A stretch of DNA of 64,000 nt. Source: Rhynochetos jubatus. Its lineage: Eukaryota; Chordata; Aves; Eurypygiformes; Rhynochetidae. A model generated the notes under the pieces. It was not told the DNA's origin. It saw only the letters and a program-made list of their open reading frames with translations, and ran no database searches. Numbering within the stretch: position 1 is the stretch's first letter; each line of letters opens with the position of its first letter. Shown piece after piece: positions 24,831 to 36,473 of the stretch. The position numbers and the translations under genes are program-made. The stretch spans positions 11,898,142 through 11,962,141 of the forward strand of contig CM050654.1 of NCBI GenBank assembly GCA_027574665.1. The letters are read 5' to 3'.

Positions 24831-25339
24831 TGAATTTTAATGATGGCCACATAACACAATGCCAGATTGACCTTCCTTATTGGGAAAGGCTCTTCAGTAA
24901 GGATTGAGATAACCTAATCTCTGGAGAGGACACCCAAAATGAAATTAGCATGAGCTTGGACTATGTGATGGATGCTGTGCAACAGGATCCAGGCTATAGT
25001 GTGTGCACTCCGCATGCTGGGAATCTGAAAGTTAGTGCTGCAGCTTACTGCCATTTTACATAAAATTACACAGCTTACATTTGCATCACGCCTGACACGA
25101 GTTCAGAGGGCTAAGCCTAAGAGTACAAAGATAACCTTTTAATGAGCAGTACATGTGTTATGAGTGATGGAGATAAATGGAGCCTTCATAATTGCTAGTG
25201 TAATGGTGTACAAGACATTAAACATGAAATTAGCAGCACGACAGCCAGCTCTCTGTAAACAATAGTATTGACAACAAACTCTCACAAAACCTTTAAACAC
25301 CATCGCCTGGGTTTTGGCTGAACATTCTCACAGGAGCTG
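24831..25339. other. Non-coding DNA between CR1 and the CpG cluster
   Basis: Average-composition unique sequence with no gene, repeat or motif cluster that I can identify. Confidence 0.55.
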
Positions 25340-25399
25340 GGCTCACAAATGACCTACCAAACCCAGAATGCTCCTACTGCAACAGTGACACAGGTGACA

Positions 25400-25880
25400 A
25401 GATTAAAGTGTTCCGGAAGGCAGGACCACAGCAAGTGGCTCCGCAGCAGCTCCCAGGGTGGCCCCCTTTCCCAGCACAGCACCCGCCCCTGCGGGGCTGG
25501 GCAGGATCCCTCGGGACCCTCTACAGAGCAAGGGCACAACGCAGGGCCAGTGGGCGGCAGTGCACCACGTGCCTGCACGCTCTCACTTCTGCCATGTCCG
25601 TCATCCTGATTGGCCTGGGCGCACGGAAGGCCTCTAGGGGTTCCGGGTACGTGACCCAGTCAGCATGGCTAATGGCCGCTTCCGCCACAAGATGGGGAAC
25701 GGGGCGTTATGTGTCGGGGGTGTCTGTCACTGTAACAACCTAATCACAGCTTCGATTGTCTCTGGCTATCATGTTCGGATGCGATTATTTCCCTTTCTTC
25801 ACTCCTAGTGATTTGGGAATTAGGAAGGAGCTGAGTTTGGGGCTTTGGAAACGACTGCGATGCGGGAGAAGAGCACTGCA
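25400..25880. promoter_or_regulatory. CpG cluster, candidate orphan CpG island or promoter
   Basis: Counting by eye, about 25 CpG dinucleotides fall in roughly 480 nt of GC-rich sequence. That is near the usual observed/expected threshold of 0.6, while the rest of the window is CpG-depleted. Promoter-type motifs are present: an E-box CACGTG at 25566-25571, an inverted CCAAT (ATTGG) at 25609-25613, TACGTGAC at 25648-25655, an ETS-like CTTCCGCC near 25680 and a YY1-like CAAGATGG at 25688-25695. Overlapping frames (25349-25609 and 25408-25743) look like by-products of GC richness. It could be an alternative promoter, a lncRNA start or an orphan island inside a long gene. The direction of any transcription is unknown, and a GC-rich unrecognised LTR is an alternative. 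Confidence 0.4.
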
Positions 25881-26335
25881 AGGCAGCCTGTCTCCAGAGT
25901 AGCTGGTGCACCGTGCCTCAAGCTGGGGGCATATCCGTGTAAAAGATACCAGCTAGGTGTGCTCGAGGAAATGTCAAATTGGTCGTTTGTCAAGGACCTC
26001 TTGTCTGAATAGGTGAATGGCAGTGAAATTCATTGTATGACAATGATGCATGAGGGACGAATACCATGTTCTTTCTAAGGGGGTTTTAAGGTCAGTCCTG
26101 GTATGCTGCAATCAGTAACATGTTAGTAAGGCTCATAAGAGCAAAAATTAAGTTCTACAGCACCTGAAGCCTTCCTGCACCGTGCAAGTTATTGTTTGCG
26201 CCTTCCATCCCTTCTTCCATCCTCCTGACCTAGGAAAAGTAGCACAAACCCACCAAAATCTTCAAATGGGGCATGAAAACCTAATTTTTCTCTCAATCCC
26301 CAGGCCTTCTGCGGCTTACGTACAGCAGCAATGAA
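25881..26335. other. Non-coding DNA, no gene seen
   Basis: Unique sequence returning to normal AT-rich composition downstream of the CpG cluster. No splice-donor-bounded exon with an evident reading frame was found here. Confidence 0.5.
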
Positions 26336-26339
26336 TCAG

Positions 26340-26700
26340 TGATGTTATTTCCACTCTTACACAGAGAAATAATTTTCTTAATGATTATTGTAGTTGTGCT
26401 GTGCATTTATATTATAACTATCTTTTATTATCACTTAATAATCTTTCCGTTGTCTAAAAAAAACTGGAGTGATTGAGTTTGGGTTTGGTTGTTGTTGTTT
26501 CTATTTACATAGTACTGAAATGGTTGCCAAGCAGGGCATAATAAGTCTAAATTCTGACATAATAAATAGATAATGTGTTGTAATTGGATTATTTGTAGAC
26601 TGTCTCACTCAGCAGAAATTTGCATAACATGCAGAAAGACTGCAGCAAATATCAAAAATAAGCAATAGAGCTAATTAAAGGTTTTGTTTACCTATATCTT
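26340..26700. promoter_or_regulatory. Candidate conserved non-coding element
   Basis: AT-rich but non-repetitive block with repeated ATTA/TAAT cores and ATTTGCATAA near 26618, an octamer-like POU site. Also present are GTAATTGGATTATTTG near 26580 and GAGCTAATTAAAG near 26668. There is no reading frame. It resembles neural or developmental enhancers in texture; conservation is not testable here. Confidence 0.25.
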
Positions 26701-28825
26701 CCTGAAAAAACAATAAAGAAGGAATTAAAAGTATATCCTCTCCTTAGTTTTCTTAGAAAAACTTACTCTAGGCCTTGTTTTAAAATGGCTGCCTCTTCAG
26801 TGATTATAATGTGTGTGATAGATGATGGAAAGTAGAAGATACCTACCTGATCTGTGAGACTAGAGAGTACTATGCGAGGTTATGGAAGTGATGACTCTCA
26901 TAACTACTCTTTCCCATCAAAACCAAAATGTAGAACTACATCACTAGCACAAAAAGGATAACGTATCCAATTCCAGCAGCACGTACTAAAACTTTTTTGT
27001 AGATAGACATATATCAATAGATGGATAGACATCTGTGTTCATGCAGATAATCATTCAATTAAAACAGAGAAGTCTATTCAGTTGTCATCCTGACCCACAA
27101 AAGAGAGGGATTGGCCTTTGTGGCTAAAAATGCTTGTGGTCTGTAACCTAAAATGGGATTGCTGATAGATTTGGAAGTCTGCCTTCAAGGATCAACACTA
27201 CAATGAATGTGCAGGAATAATTAGTCTTGAGAAAGACCTGTAGATACCATGGTAACACCTTTTAGGCCTTGAAATAAAACAATATAGTGAATCTAGTTTG
27301 CTTTTATTTTTCATACAAAAAAACAGAAACAAAACCACAATAAAACAAAAGAAAAATATTAATGATCATGTAATTATGAATGTACTTCTGTCTAGATCAC
27401 CAAATTCCCTAAAGGAGTTCAGTTAATAAATATCTCATGGTGATTTGGAGGTTGTCTTTGAGCTCGGTGGTTGGGAAATCCAATGTAACTCCTAATCAAA
27501 GAATCACAAATACACATACTGCTACCTGAAAAACACTGGTCTAGGTGTTTCTTCAGACTTCCATGGTGAATGAAAGTGTAGAGGCATATGGCTTTTAAAA
27601 TAACTCTTTTCAGGGTGGCTGTTGCTTTCTGATACTTTACAGTTGGTTACTGTCTGAAACTGGGCATTTTACCTAGAGAGCCATTTCAGGAAAGACCACC
27701 AACTGCACACCGGTCTCTTAGTTTGAGAAAACTAAGATACTTAACCTGCCTCATACTGACCCACTGCCTGGGAGGGATCGCACAAATAGCCCTGATGGGC
27801 TTGTACTTTACAGTACTTATGATGGAGGTATTTAATAGTTAGATTATGATGTTCTGCTGTCATTGTAGTGTTTTTCTTTCAGAAAGAGGTACTGCATGCC
27901 AGTACATTAAATTGACTTGCATTAGTTGCAGAAATGGATTGCAACTCTGGTAACAAAAGAATCCTAACCTGCTGCTATTGCTGTAATTTACATAAATCTT
28001 TTAAAAAAGCAACATCTGAGCTGGGAGAAGCTCTTTCAGTGGCATGTCACCATGTGCATCATAATCTCATCCCATGTCAGTAAGGACAATGTGCCTTTTC
28101 TGTTCTCTCATGGGCCATACTGAGCTGGAGGTAATTAGTTTAGACTACCTCTAGCAGCTCTCAATTATTTTAACTCTCCTGTAATACTCTATTTGGTATA
28201 GACTTTTCTGTAGGTGTAAGGAAAATACTGATTGGGACTAAATGAAGGCTATAGTAACTCTCCTTATGAAATACTGTCTTTTTAAAGTTCTTGGGAGGAA
28301 TCAACAGCTAGATTGAGGGTCTGGTCCCCAAGCAGCAGCACAGTGATGCCTTTCAGAGACATCAGGATACCCCCACCTGCCCTCCTGCTGCTGCCCCAGG
28401 GGAGTGCAAATCTCTTCCGTGCCCCTTCAAATATCTAACGCATGGCTTCATGCCTGCTACAATGGTGGCGCAGACTTACATGTGGAGTTGGGAACCCCAT
28501 CCATTCCAAGGTCCTTCTCAGTTTTCTAATAATTCAAGCAAAAATCCCCAAATATTTTAGAATCTCTCATCAAAATTGTGTCCCATGAGTATCCAAAGTT
28601 TCAGTATCGACTCAAGAGAGAAGAACGGTGTTAAATAGGATTAAAAGTTAATGAAATATTTTATGACAGTATTTTACCATAGCAACGGCAAGTTAGATCT
28701 GAGCATTGTATAAATATTAATATTACTCTCCTCATCTCAATCGCTAAAGGACTTGGGGAAGGTGTATGGAGGGGGAATCTCATTTTTATGCTTCTAAAAT
28801 TCAAATGTGAAAGAGGAAGAGAGAT
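26701..28825. other. Non-coding DNA, no gene seen
   Basis: Mostly AT-rich unique DNA. A degenerate GATA/GACA-type tract lies near 27001-27030. No gene, LINE or LTR is recognisable. Confidence 0.6.
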
Positions 28826-28829
28826 TAGG

Positions 28830-29080
28830 TTATAAAATAAGGTACTGCATAACTTGCCTAATGGGCTGTAATCTGGAAGTACAGCTGCGGTGGGCTTTTA
28901 AACAGGTGCTCTGATTATGGAGCATAGCAAACATGTTAGGCTTTGTAGTGCATTTAATATCTTATAAACACCTAGGCTAATTTGGGCAAGGCTAATGGAT
29001 TAGCTCAAGCGGTACTCCTGTAAAAGGTCTGCGATTATATCTGTGTACATTAAAGCTAAAATGTCAGTCCTGAGCTCCCC
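28830..29080. promoter_or_regulatory. Candidate conserved enhancer with paired-homeodomain palindrome
   Basis: This block carries TAATGGATTA at 28993-29002, a TAAT-N2-ATTA palindrome of the P2 class bound by dimers of paired-type homeodomain proteins (PRDX/OTX-like groups favour the GGATTA half). Nearby are GCATTTAATATC, TTTGGGCAAGG (nuclear-factor-I-like) and AGCTAAAATG. It is free of repeats and has no frame. Enhancer function is inferred from motif content only. Confidence 0.3.
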
Positions 29081-32000
29081 GACCTGCCCATCTCGGAGCC
29101 GAGTCTGCGGCGAATTCACAGCACCTGTCTGGTCAGTGCAACGGGGAGATGGAGTTACTCCTGCTTCTGATCACTGCATTTATTTTTTGATCCTGTAGCA
29201 GTCTTTTATTACAGGAAAGAGGTTGAAAATGAGCTTGGTGGCTTGTGGTACTCTGCTGTTACTTAAATTCCCTCTGAAATCACCTCCTCGTCTGAAATGT
29301 GTGACTGTGCTTTTTCAAGTGCAAGTCTAGCATGTAGTCTAGCCTGTCCCTGTTTTGTATTTTCTGAGTTTCACTTTATCAGGATACTGCAAGCCTCTGC
29401 TACCTTGAGACTAAGTGGGCTATAGTTCCAAACAAGAAATAAAAATCTAAAAAAGCAGATGAAGACCAATTCAACCGTGTTGTAAGATGGCTTTCAGTGG
29501 TGGTGGGGGGGAAGTAATCAGAGTATTTCCCTGTGTGTGAAAAAACAGAGTAAAATACCCTGTGTAGTGCCATGTCCCAAACAACACTGGTCTTGTTTGG
29601 GGCAGCGGCTCCTCAGGTTGTTAACACTGTGAAGACCATGCCCAGGTCCTCTGTCTCTGGCATGGATACCGCTCTACTGCAGGATACATACCTGCCTGCC
29701 AGCACAGCCGCAACTCTCCAGCCAGCCCCTGTAGCACATCTGGGAAAGACAGTCTGCATGGTAGCCCACTCATCTGTCTCTGTTTTGTGCAGTGCAGGTA
29801 TCGCTTTATGCCTGTGATTAAAATCATGCTCCCTGTGGACATTAAAATGAGGTGTTTAAATATTTTATTAACTAGATTGTAAAGCCAACATCGGACGGGG
29901 TGAGCCTACATGAGCCAGTAAGATACACTGCCCTTGGCTCTGCCCTGCTGCTGCACCTTAGCTAATTAATACTGCTGAGAGGTCAGTATAGCAGAAAGAG
30001 AAAGGATGTGTTGGTTTAGGGCAGACCATAAGGTAAAAGCAGATTTTGTGGATTTAGAGACAGGGCAGAAGCAGTAAATGTTTCATAGGAAAGGAGGGTG
30101 GTACCTCAGAGGCCCAAACTGGAACCAGAGCTCTGCATGTCAACTGCGGTGTGTGCAGGTGCCTGTACAGGAACTCAGTTGTAGCTTTAGGATTTGTAAA
30201 GAACAGTATGTTTTTAAAAATCACCTTTTTAACGAGATTTTATTTTTTTTTAAATCACTGTTGTTTTGTCAGAATGAACCCGTACGCCCTCAATGAAATG
30301 CAATTCAGATGTAATAATAATGTTCAGGACACCTTTTTGGTGTGTACTGTAGTTCATTGCACAGTCAGAAATGGATAAGCGATTCAGATATTCTGGAAGT
30401 TTTTCTAACAGCTGACACATTTAAGTTTTAATATTTATGCTCAGTTGAATCTTGACACCTAAAATATCAGGAAGTGATATGACCTTTTAAGATTTCTATT
30501 TTGTTTATATTTGAGTCACTGCTGTTCTTTCAAGCGTCTGTTTGGTGGCATACCGTGGAGGAACACTTATTATTAGATTGTTTATTTTAAGAGCAATGAT
30601 ATAATAGATGTGTCATTGTTAGTTGAAATACAAAATATAAAAAATAGCTTATAAAGCTGGCAACTCAAATACATGTTTTGGGAGGCATCTTAGACAGTGA
30701 ATCCATTTCTAACTCCACATGTTCCACAAAAGAAGTAGATTCTTTCCTAGCTACGCTACTGCCACATGAGCCGTTCTGATTCAAAAAATGTAGTTTCAGA
30801 TCTGATGCTGAAATCCAAAAGAACAAGGAGATTAAAAGTATGCTACACCTTCAAGTGGCATTTCCCATTTAAGGAAGAATATTATAAGAGAAAGAGATTA
30901 ACCTGCTCATGCTGTAAAAATTCAAAGGTTAAGCCCAAAGGATTTACAGCAAGCACACATGGTGGCTTAAGCCAGAAAACAGTTTCTAGCGGTGAATTCC
31001 AGAGTTGCAATGACACTTATCTCAGCCCAATTAAGTTCCTTGAACGCCTGATGTCTCTAAATGGATGTATATAAATCTACCTGAAATCCCACAGCAAACC
31101 AGCAGCAAAATATCCACTATTCTAATGACTGAATGATGTAAGTCACACTCCTTTCTACCAACCCGATACAGCAGCGGCACAACACTCAACCCTGGTGCTG
31201 TATCAGTTTCAACATATCACATCATGGATATACTACTCAAGATCACTTTAGATTTTATGTGTGCTTCATTATGCAATCTTAAAAGCCTAAAATGTGATAT
31301 AATGGAACATTTAGCTCAAAGATAAGGAAAACAGCACGCTGCACTTTGTAGCCATTTGATATCCTGACAGGAAAGGGAACTGACAGATGATAAATAAATA
31401 GCACTAGCCGTGAATTGTGGCTAGCACAGATCCATTCATGCATTATTTAACTGGCATCACGATGCCATTCACTTTAGAACTGGGCAGACCACCATTTTGC
31501 ATTCCTTCAAATAGACTTGTTTCTTGTGTAAAGAACTGACAGGAGCAAATAAAATGAAACTATACATGCAAATGATAGGCAGAAGTATGAAATAACAAAC
31601 CCAAGGGCAAATGTGCTCATCCTGCCAATTCCCAAACCACAAGGGAAATAAAGTGTTCAAACGTGATGGTGATTCATAATGTATAAAGGGCAGGTAATGT
31701 AAAGCAATTGTGATGATCCTCTATCGCACAGGACATAGAACTTCCCTGAATTTTGTTTTTCTTCTTTCAGGTAAAGACTTTTATGAAAAACAGTTTTTAA
31801 TGAACATTGAGGGTCAATCCAATGCTGTCTGTGTTAAAACACGTTATGGTTAGTTATCCTCATTGTCAAGATTGCAATTCTGTAACTGTCTCTTTGATTA
31901 ACAAAGACACTCGAGCACCTTGATTCTTTCTGTTAAACGTATTTTCTGTTTCTTCCATTCTTCCTGTAGCTGCACAACTGTCTTCAATTTATTAACACAC

Positions 32001-35000
32001 AAAAGTTAAGAGAAAGCAATAAGCTGATTAATGATATATAAATATCTAACCCTAAATTCAAGAACATAAATCCAGAAGGCCCTTCCTGGTGCAAGGCAGG
32101 GATCTTCCGTAGGCTAGGCTTCAAAGCTAAAAATCAGAGAAGGAAAAGAAAAAAAAAAAAAAAAGAAAGAAAAAAAGCCACAAGTGCTTTCTTCTGTTTG
32201 TCATTTTTCTGTTGGCTGCCTTAACACATTCCACGTCACCAGTGCAGGCTGCCCCTGCCCTCCCTGCCGTCCTGGCTCATTCTCCCTGGGCAGAGCATCT
32301 ACCGTCTGCCGTGACACTTGGGATCATGTGTTATGGATCCACCTTTGTGAAGCTGTTCACTCTGTGGCTTCTTGCTCTTCTTTTGCAATGAGACATCCTG
32401 GCTGTCTACATTATTTTTTAAATTGCCATTTTCAAAGAGTTTGAGACACATTGTTTTTAACTATTTCCCAATTTCTTGATAATTTTAGCAACTGAAATAA
32501 GTTTCGTGACTTTATCTTTTGGCGCTTCATTTCAGATATGTGAATACAAAGTACGTTTAGCTAATGCCTGTTCAAAATACAGAACGCTAATAATAGAAAA
32601 CTCTTTCCTTGATTAATTTGTCAAGCATGGATCTTTGCACAGAGTATCTGAGGTTTTGTAGTATTAATCTGAGTTGGTGCTGATAAAATGAGAATATGTG
32701 AGGTTTCACAACAAGAACATAAATTCCAATTATCTACCAAACAGAAGAAAGAATTATTTCACTAGACTATGTATGCCAAAGGAATGTTGCAGTTGTAGCT
32801 GTTGAAGTAATAAATATTATAAATATTTCTCACATTTTCATAGTCTCCACATGCCCGTAGCTGAACAAGGCTGAGAAAAAAAATCAATAATAAATTACAC
32901 TCTTTGCAAACATTAATAAATATTCCTGTTACTTCTACAGCCCCTATACAAGAGTCCAAAATAATAAATCATAAAGCTTGTTTCATTTTTCCATTTGGCC
33001 ACCACCCAGACAAAAACAGGTGGAGAGATTAAGAAGGGTTGTTGGGGAATGTTTTTCATTCAGTTATCTGCCTGTCCTTTCATTGTTTCCTTGATAGTGC
33101 TACTTTTTTTTCTTTTTCATGTACAATGCAGTTGTTTGTGTCCAATTAGAGTTTTGTAATTTATGGAGTACTGGCTCTGGCAACAGAGTGTGATTATATA
33201 CCCAACAGTAACTTCTCTGGATAAACAAATTCAGATAAAAGATGGCAGTACTTCTAGCTAGAGGACTTTATGTAGAGCAGGAATTGTGTCTGTGATATAA
33301 TATATGCAGTTAATTCCAGACAAATCCACAGCAGTTCATGATACTCTTCAGGGCACATGAAGGAAAAAGTATTGGAAAGGAGGTGAAAAGTATTCTGAAA
33401 TTTGATTGTATTTTACGGTGAAGTTTTTTTAGAAAAAAAAAAAGGAAAGGATAGTAAAGAGTTGAAAATGCACATAAATGCTGTAGCTTTGTTCAAAACC
33501 GCTCTCAACCTAGATCCTTCGTAGTATGAAGAATGTAAAAAATCAGTATAACAGCTCCTGTGAATGTCTCTGCAAACTGGGTTTGTCTAAAATACCTGGA
33601 ACTTCATAAGATAAAAAGTCTGTTTGAACTGAAGTTTTTTATTTAAGTAAATTTACTTCATTTACTTTTTTTTTTTAAGGTGGGGAAAGAGCAGAACCAG
33701 GGCCAGGAATTTCAGTATCCATTTAAATAAAGTCCTAGCAGGGAGATGATACTGTCACTTGTCACTTCCTGTACACATAAGGTAGTCTGGCCCAGGCACT
33801 GTGGGCAGGGGTGGGAGGACAGGCTGCAGACCTGACTTGGGCTTTCTGGACAGAGCAGACACCGTAGTGAATCACAGCACCTTTCACTCAAAGCAGACAG
33901 CACCACTGCCTTGACAGCACTTTCCAAGGGGTGTCCCATCAGCGGTCAGCACATTAAACTTGTATCTGAATTTTCAGTCAGAAAATTAAGGATGTTTGGG
34001 CCTCCGCTTAGCCTGCAGTGGTGTTTGTGGGGACCAGAAACTCAAAAGCAGGCTTTGAATTTGATGATGTGACCTTCTCTCTCCTTATTTTCCAGCACCT
34101 TCCCCTCTCTAAGAAGGAAGAGGATGAGTGGGTAGGAAGAGGATAAGCAGAAAGAGACTTTATCTGTTCCTTTTTTAATTATCTTGAATTTCTAGATGGA
34201 GGTCTGGTAGAGAAAAAAAAGTTTCTATTATATGCACTGTATTTTTCATCCATTCTGTTGGTGTTGTTGAAATGCTTTAGTTGTAAGGGTTAAACAGGAA
34301 CCCTTTTCCCTGGTACTTAAATGGCTGACTGATGGTAATGGCAAATAATCTTCAAAGATAGGTAGCTGGCCATAACGCTTGCATAGCCTTTTTCTCCAGA
34401 TAATGGGACAAACATTAGTGCTTGTATTCCACCCTAACAACAAACTTTTTCTCATGCTACATCCTGTTTATTTTCCTACAGTCCTTACCAGAAAATGGAG
34501 TGGGGGGAAGGTGGTGGTGGTGAGATCTGAAGAAATAAACCCTGGAATCTCAAAGAGTGTTCTGCAGAACATAAGCATTATGTGGGATGTCTGAATCTGT
34601 GAAGAGACAGTTAATATTGTGGTTCTTTGCAACAAATACTGCGCTTAAAGGTCATTCGTGACAGGGGCTTTGTGAGCATCTGTTGCTAGGAACACACAGG
34701 CTGAATCTCATTATTGAAAACTATTTGAGTGACAATCATCACTATGTTTCACTGTTCATTATCTTTTATGTTTGGCAAGAGATCTGTACCCTCTTTCCAT
34801 CGTTCCTGCTACCCAACGAATATGTCAGGCATTTTTCAGTTTGACAGTTGTGCCCTCAAAATCACCTATTTCAGGTTTTATTTTATTTCTGTTTTACACT
34901 GCAAAGTGAAATATTTGTTATCTTGAAGCAAATGATTAAGGAGACATTACCCCGTGGATTCTGTAGCCACTAAGCATGATAAAGAGGTGAATACAGTTCA

Positions 35001-35605
35001 CAGAGAGCAACCATCTAGTTCATTTAGGCAAAATTAAGTTTCCATGTTTCCCCCATGACTTGAGAATAACAATAGCTTATTATTGCTCACATTTGAATGT
35101 TCACTGGAAGTTCACTTCCCATTCTGTTTAGAAACCCCCACTGCAGTACAGAATGGAAATACTGGCTGTGGGGAGGAAAGCTGTAACAGCCCTCTCAAAG
35201 CTCTACGTTACCTTCCTTTGTAGAGGGAAGAAATTTAATGTCGTCACGGTCAGGTTCAAGAGAAGATTTCCTGAAGAAGAAAAGAAAAATCAGGGATTGT
35301 TGGCAGGCTGATCCATACTGTTTCATTTATTAAGTAAATTAAGCATGCTTACCTTTAATTCTAAACATATATTATGTTTTAATTCTTTAACATATGTAGC
35401 AATATATGTGTTAACTTGAAAGCCTTTAAATTCTCCATACCAAAACACAGCTTCCAGAAAAACATTATGGAATATCATCAACATACAGCTCTACTGGTTT
35501 GACAGGTTTTGCTAGTTCTGCTACTATTCCTCCATTAAAAAACACTGGAAATCTCCGCTATTAATGTAAGAGTGAGAACACCTTTGCTGGTTAAAAACGT
35601 TCACC
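29081..35605. other. Non-coding DNA, no gene seen
   Basis: Unique AT-rich DNA. Frames of up to 102 codons occur on both strands without recognisable domains. Low-complexity runs include the A-rich tract at 32137-32176. GGTGG-type G-rich runs occur near 29498-29512 and 34500-34522. Sequence around 30400-30640 has some enhancer-like TAAT clustering, but too little to call. Confidence 0.55.
32137..32176 (+). repeat. A-rich simple repeat
   Basis: A 40-nt purine tract with 16 uninterrupted A at 32149-32164, flanked by GAAA/AAAG units. It is not preceded by a recognisable SINE or processed gene copy, so there is no support for a retroposed poly(A) tail. Likely polymorphic. Confidence 0.8.
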
Positions 35606-35609
35606 TCTC

Positions 35610-36473
35610 CTAGTTGGGTGTGAAAGCCTGAGGGTCAATCAATTCTGCCATTAGCTTCTGGTTGTTTAAGTCTAGGAAATGCTGGATAAAACACTCAGCT
35701 GGACACTGGTGAAAGGCAATGCCTGTGAAGCCCTGCCTCCGCAATGCCACTAACCTGTGAGCCTGACCCTGTGCAGCTCTTTGCAGTGTCTGAACACCGG
35801 ACAACAACCCGAACTGTAGCAGCTCTTTCCCTCCTTTTGAAATGACCTGGGTGAGTGGTAACACCTCTAACCTCCCTGCCCGGCGCTGTGGCCTGAGGAT
35901 TATGGAGGTGGGACTTGCTGAATGTTGAACCCCGGCTATGCCATTCCCTGAGCCAGGCTGGATGCTGCAATCCCTCCTGCCAGTCCCGGCTAGCCCTCTG
36001 TGCTTTTCAGACCAGCAATAGCACCTGACAAAACAGTATGAACAGCAGCAGCCTTCGGGGCTCATTTTGCTCCTTGCTGGTACCTGCAGTAACAGAAGTG
36101 GCCCTCTGTTTGCCCAGCACACACCCCCTTCTCCACCCCTGCCCCCGACTATATCACACAGCCGGGAGTTTGGTGAAGCTGTCTGAGAAAATCTCTGGGT
36201 TGTGAGAGAGCTGCAGTGAAACTCGCTGAGCAATAAGAAAGGCAGAATTGTGGGGAGACACAGGTGTTTGGGGTGGGGCCATTGGCTGCTCAGGGATTCC
36301 AGGGGAAGAAGACATGGAAAGGCATAAACTCCTAAAGGCAAAAAAAGGCAGTGAGTCAAGAGTTGTGGGATTGTCAGGTTGAGCTGACTACCCTGGACAC
36401 CAGTGTGACCAGTATCTTGTGTTGACAGCAAACAGCAGCCTTTCCTCCATCCCTCGCAGGATGGTGACCACAC
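35610..36473 (-). other. Long open frame (287 codons), coding status doubtful
   Basis: This is the longest open frame in the window, starting at an ATG at 36473 and ending in TAG at 35610. It lies in a GC-richer island, which lowers stop-codon frequency. The translation has no repeat, zinc-finger, kinase or other motif that I know, and no convincing signal peptide. A leucine-rich segment occurs at about residues 38-60, and the middle is Gly- and Cys-rich, with codon use that does not look selected. In-frame sites resembling a splice acceptor (polypyrimidine then TTTAG) lie inside it, so it could be part of a non-coding transcript. It might also be a decayed repeat I do not recognise. Chance is the leading explanation. 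Confidence 0.15.
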
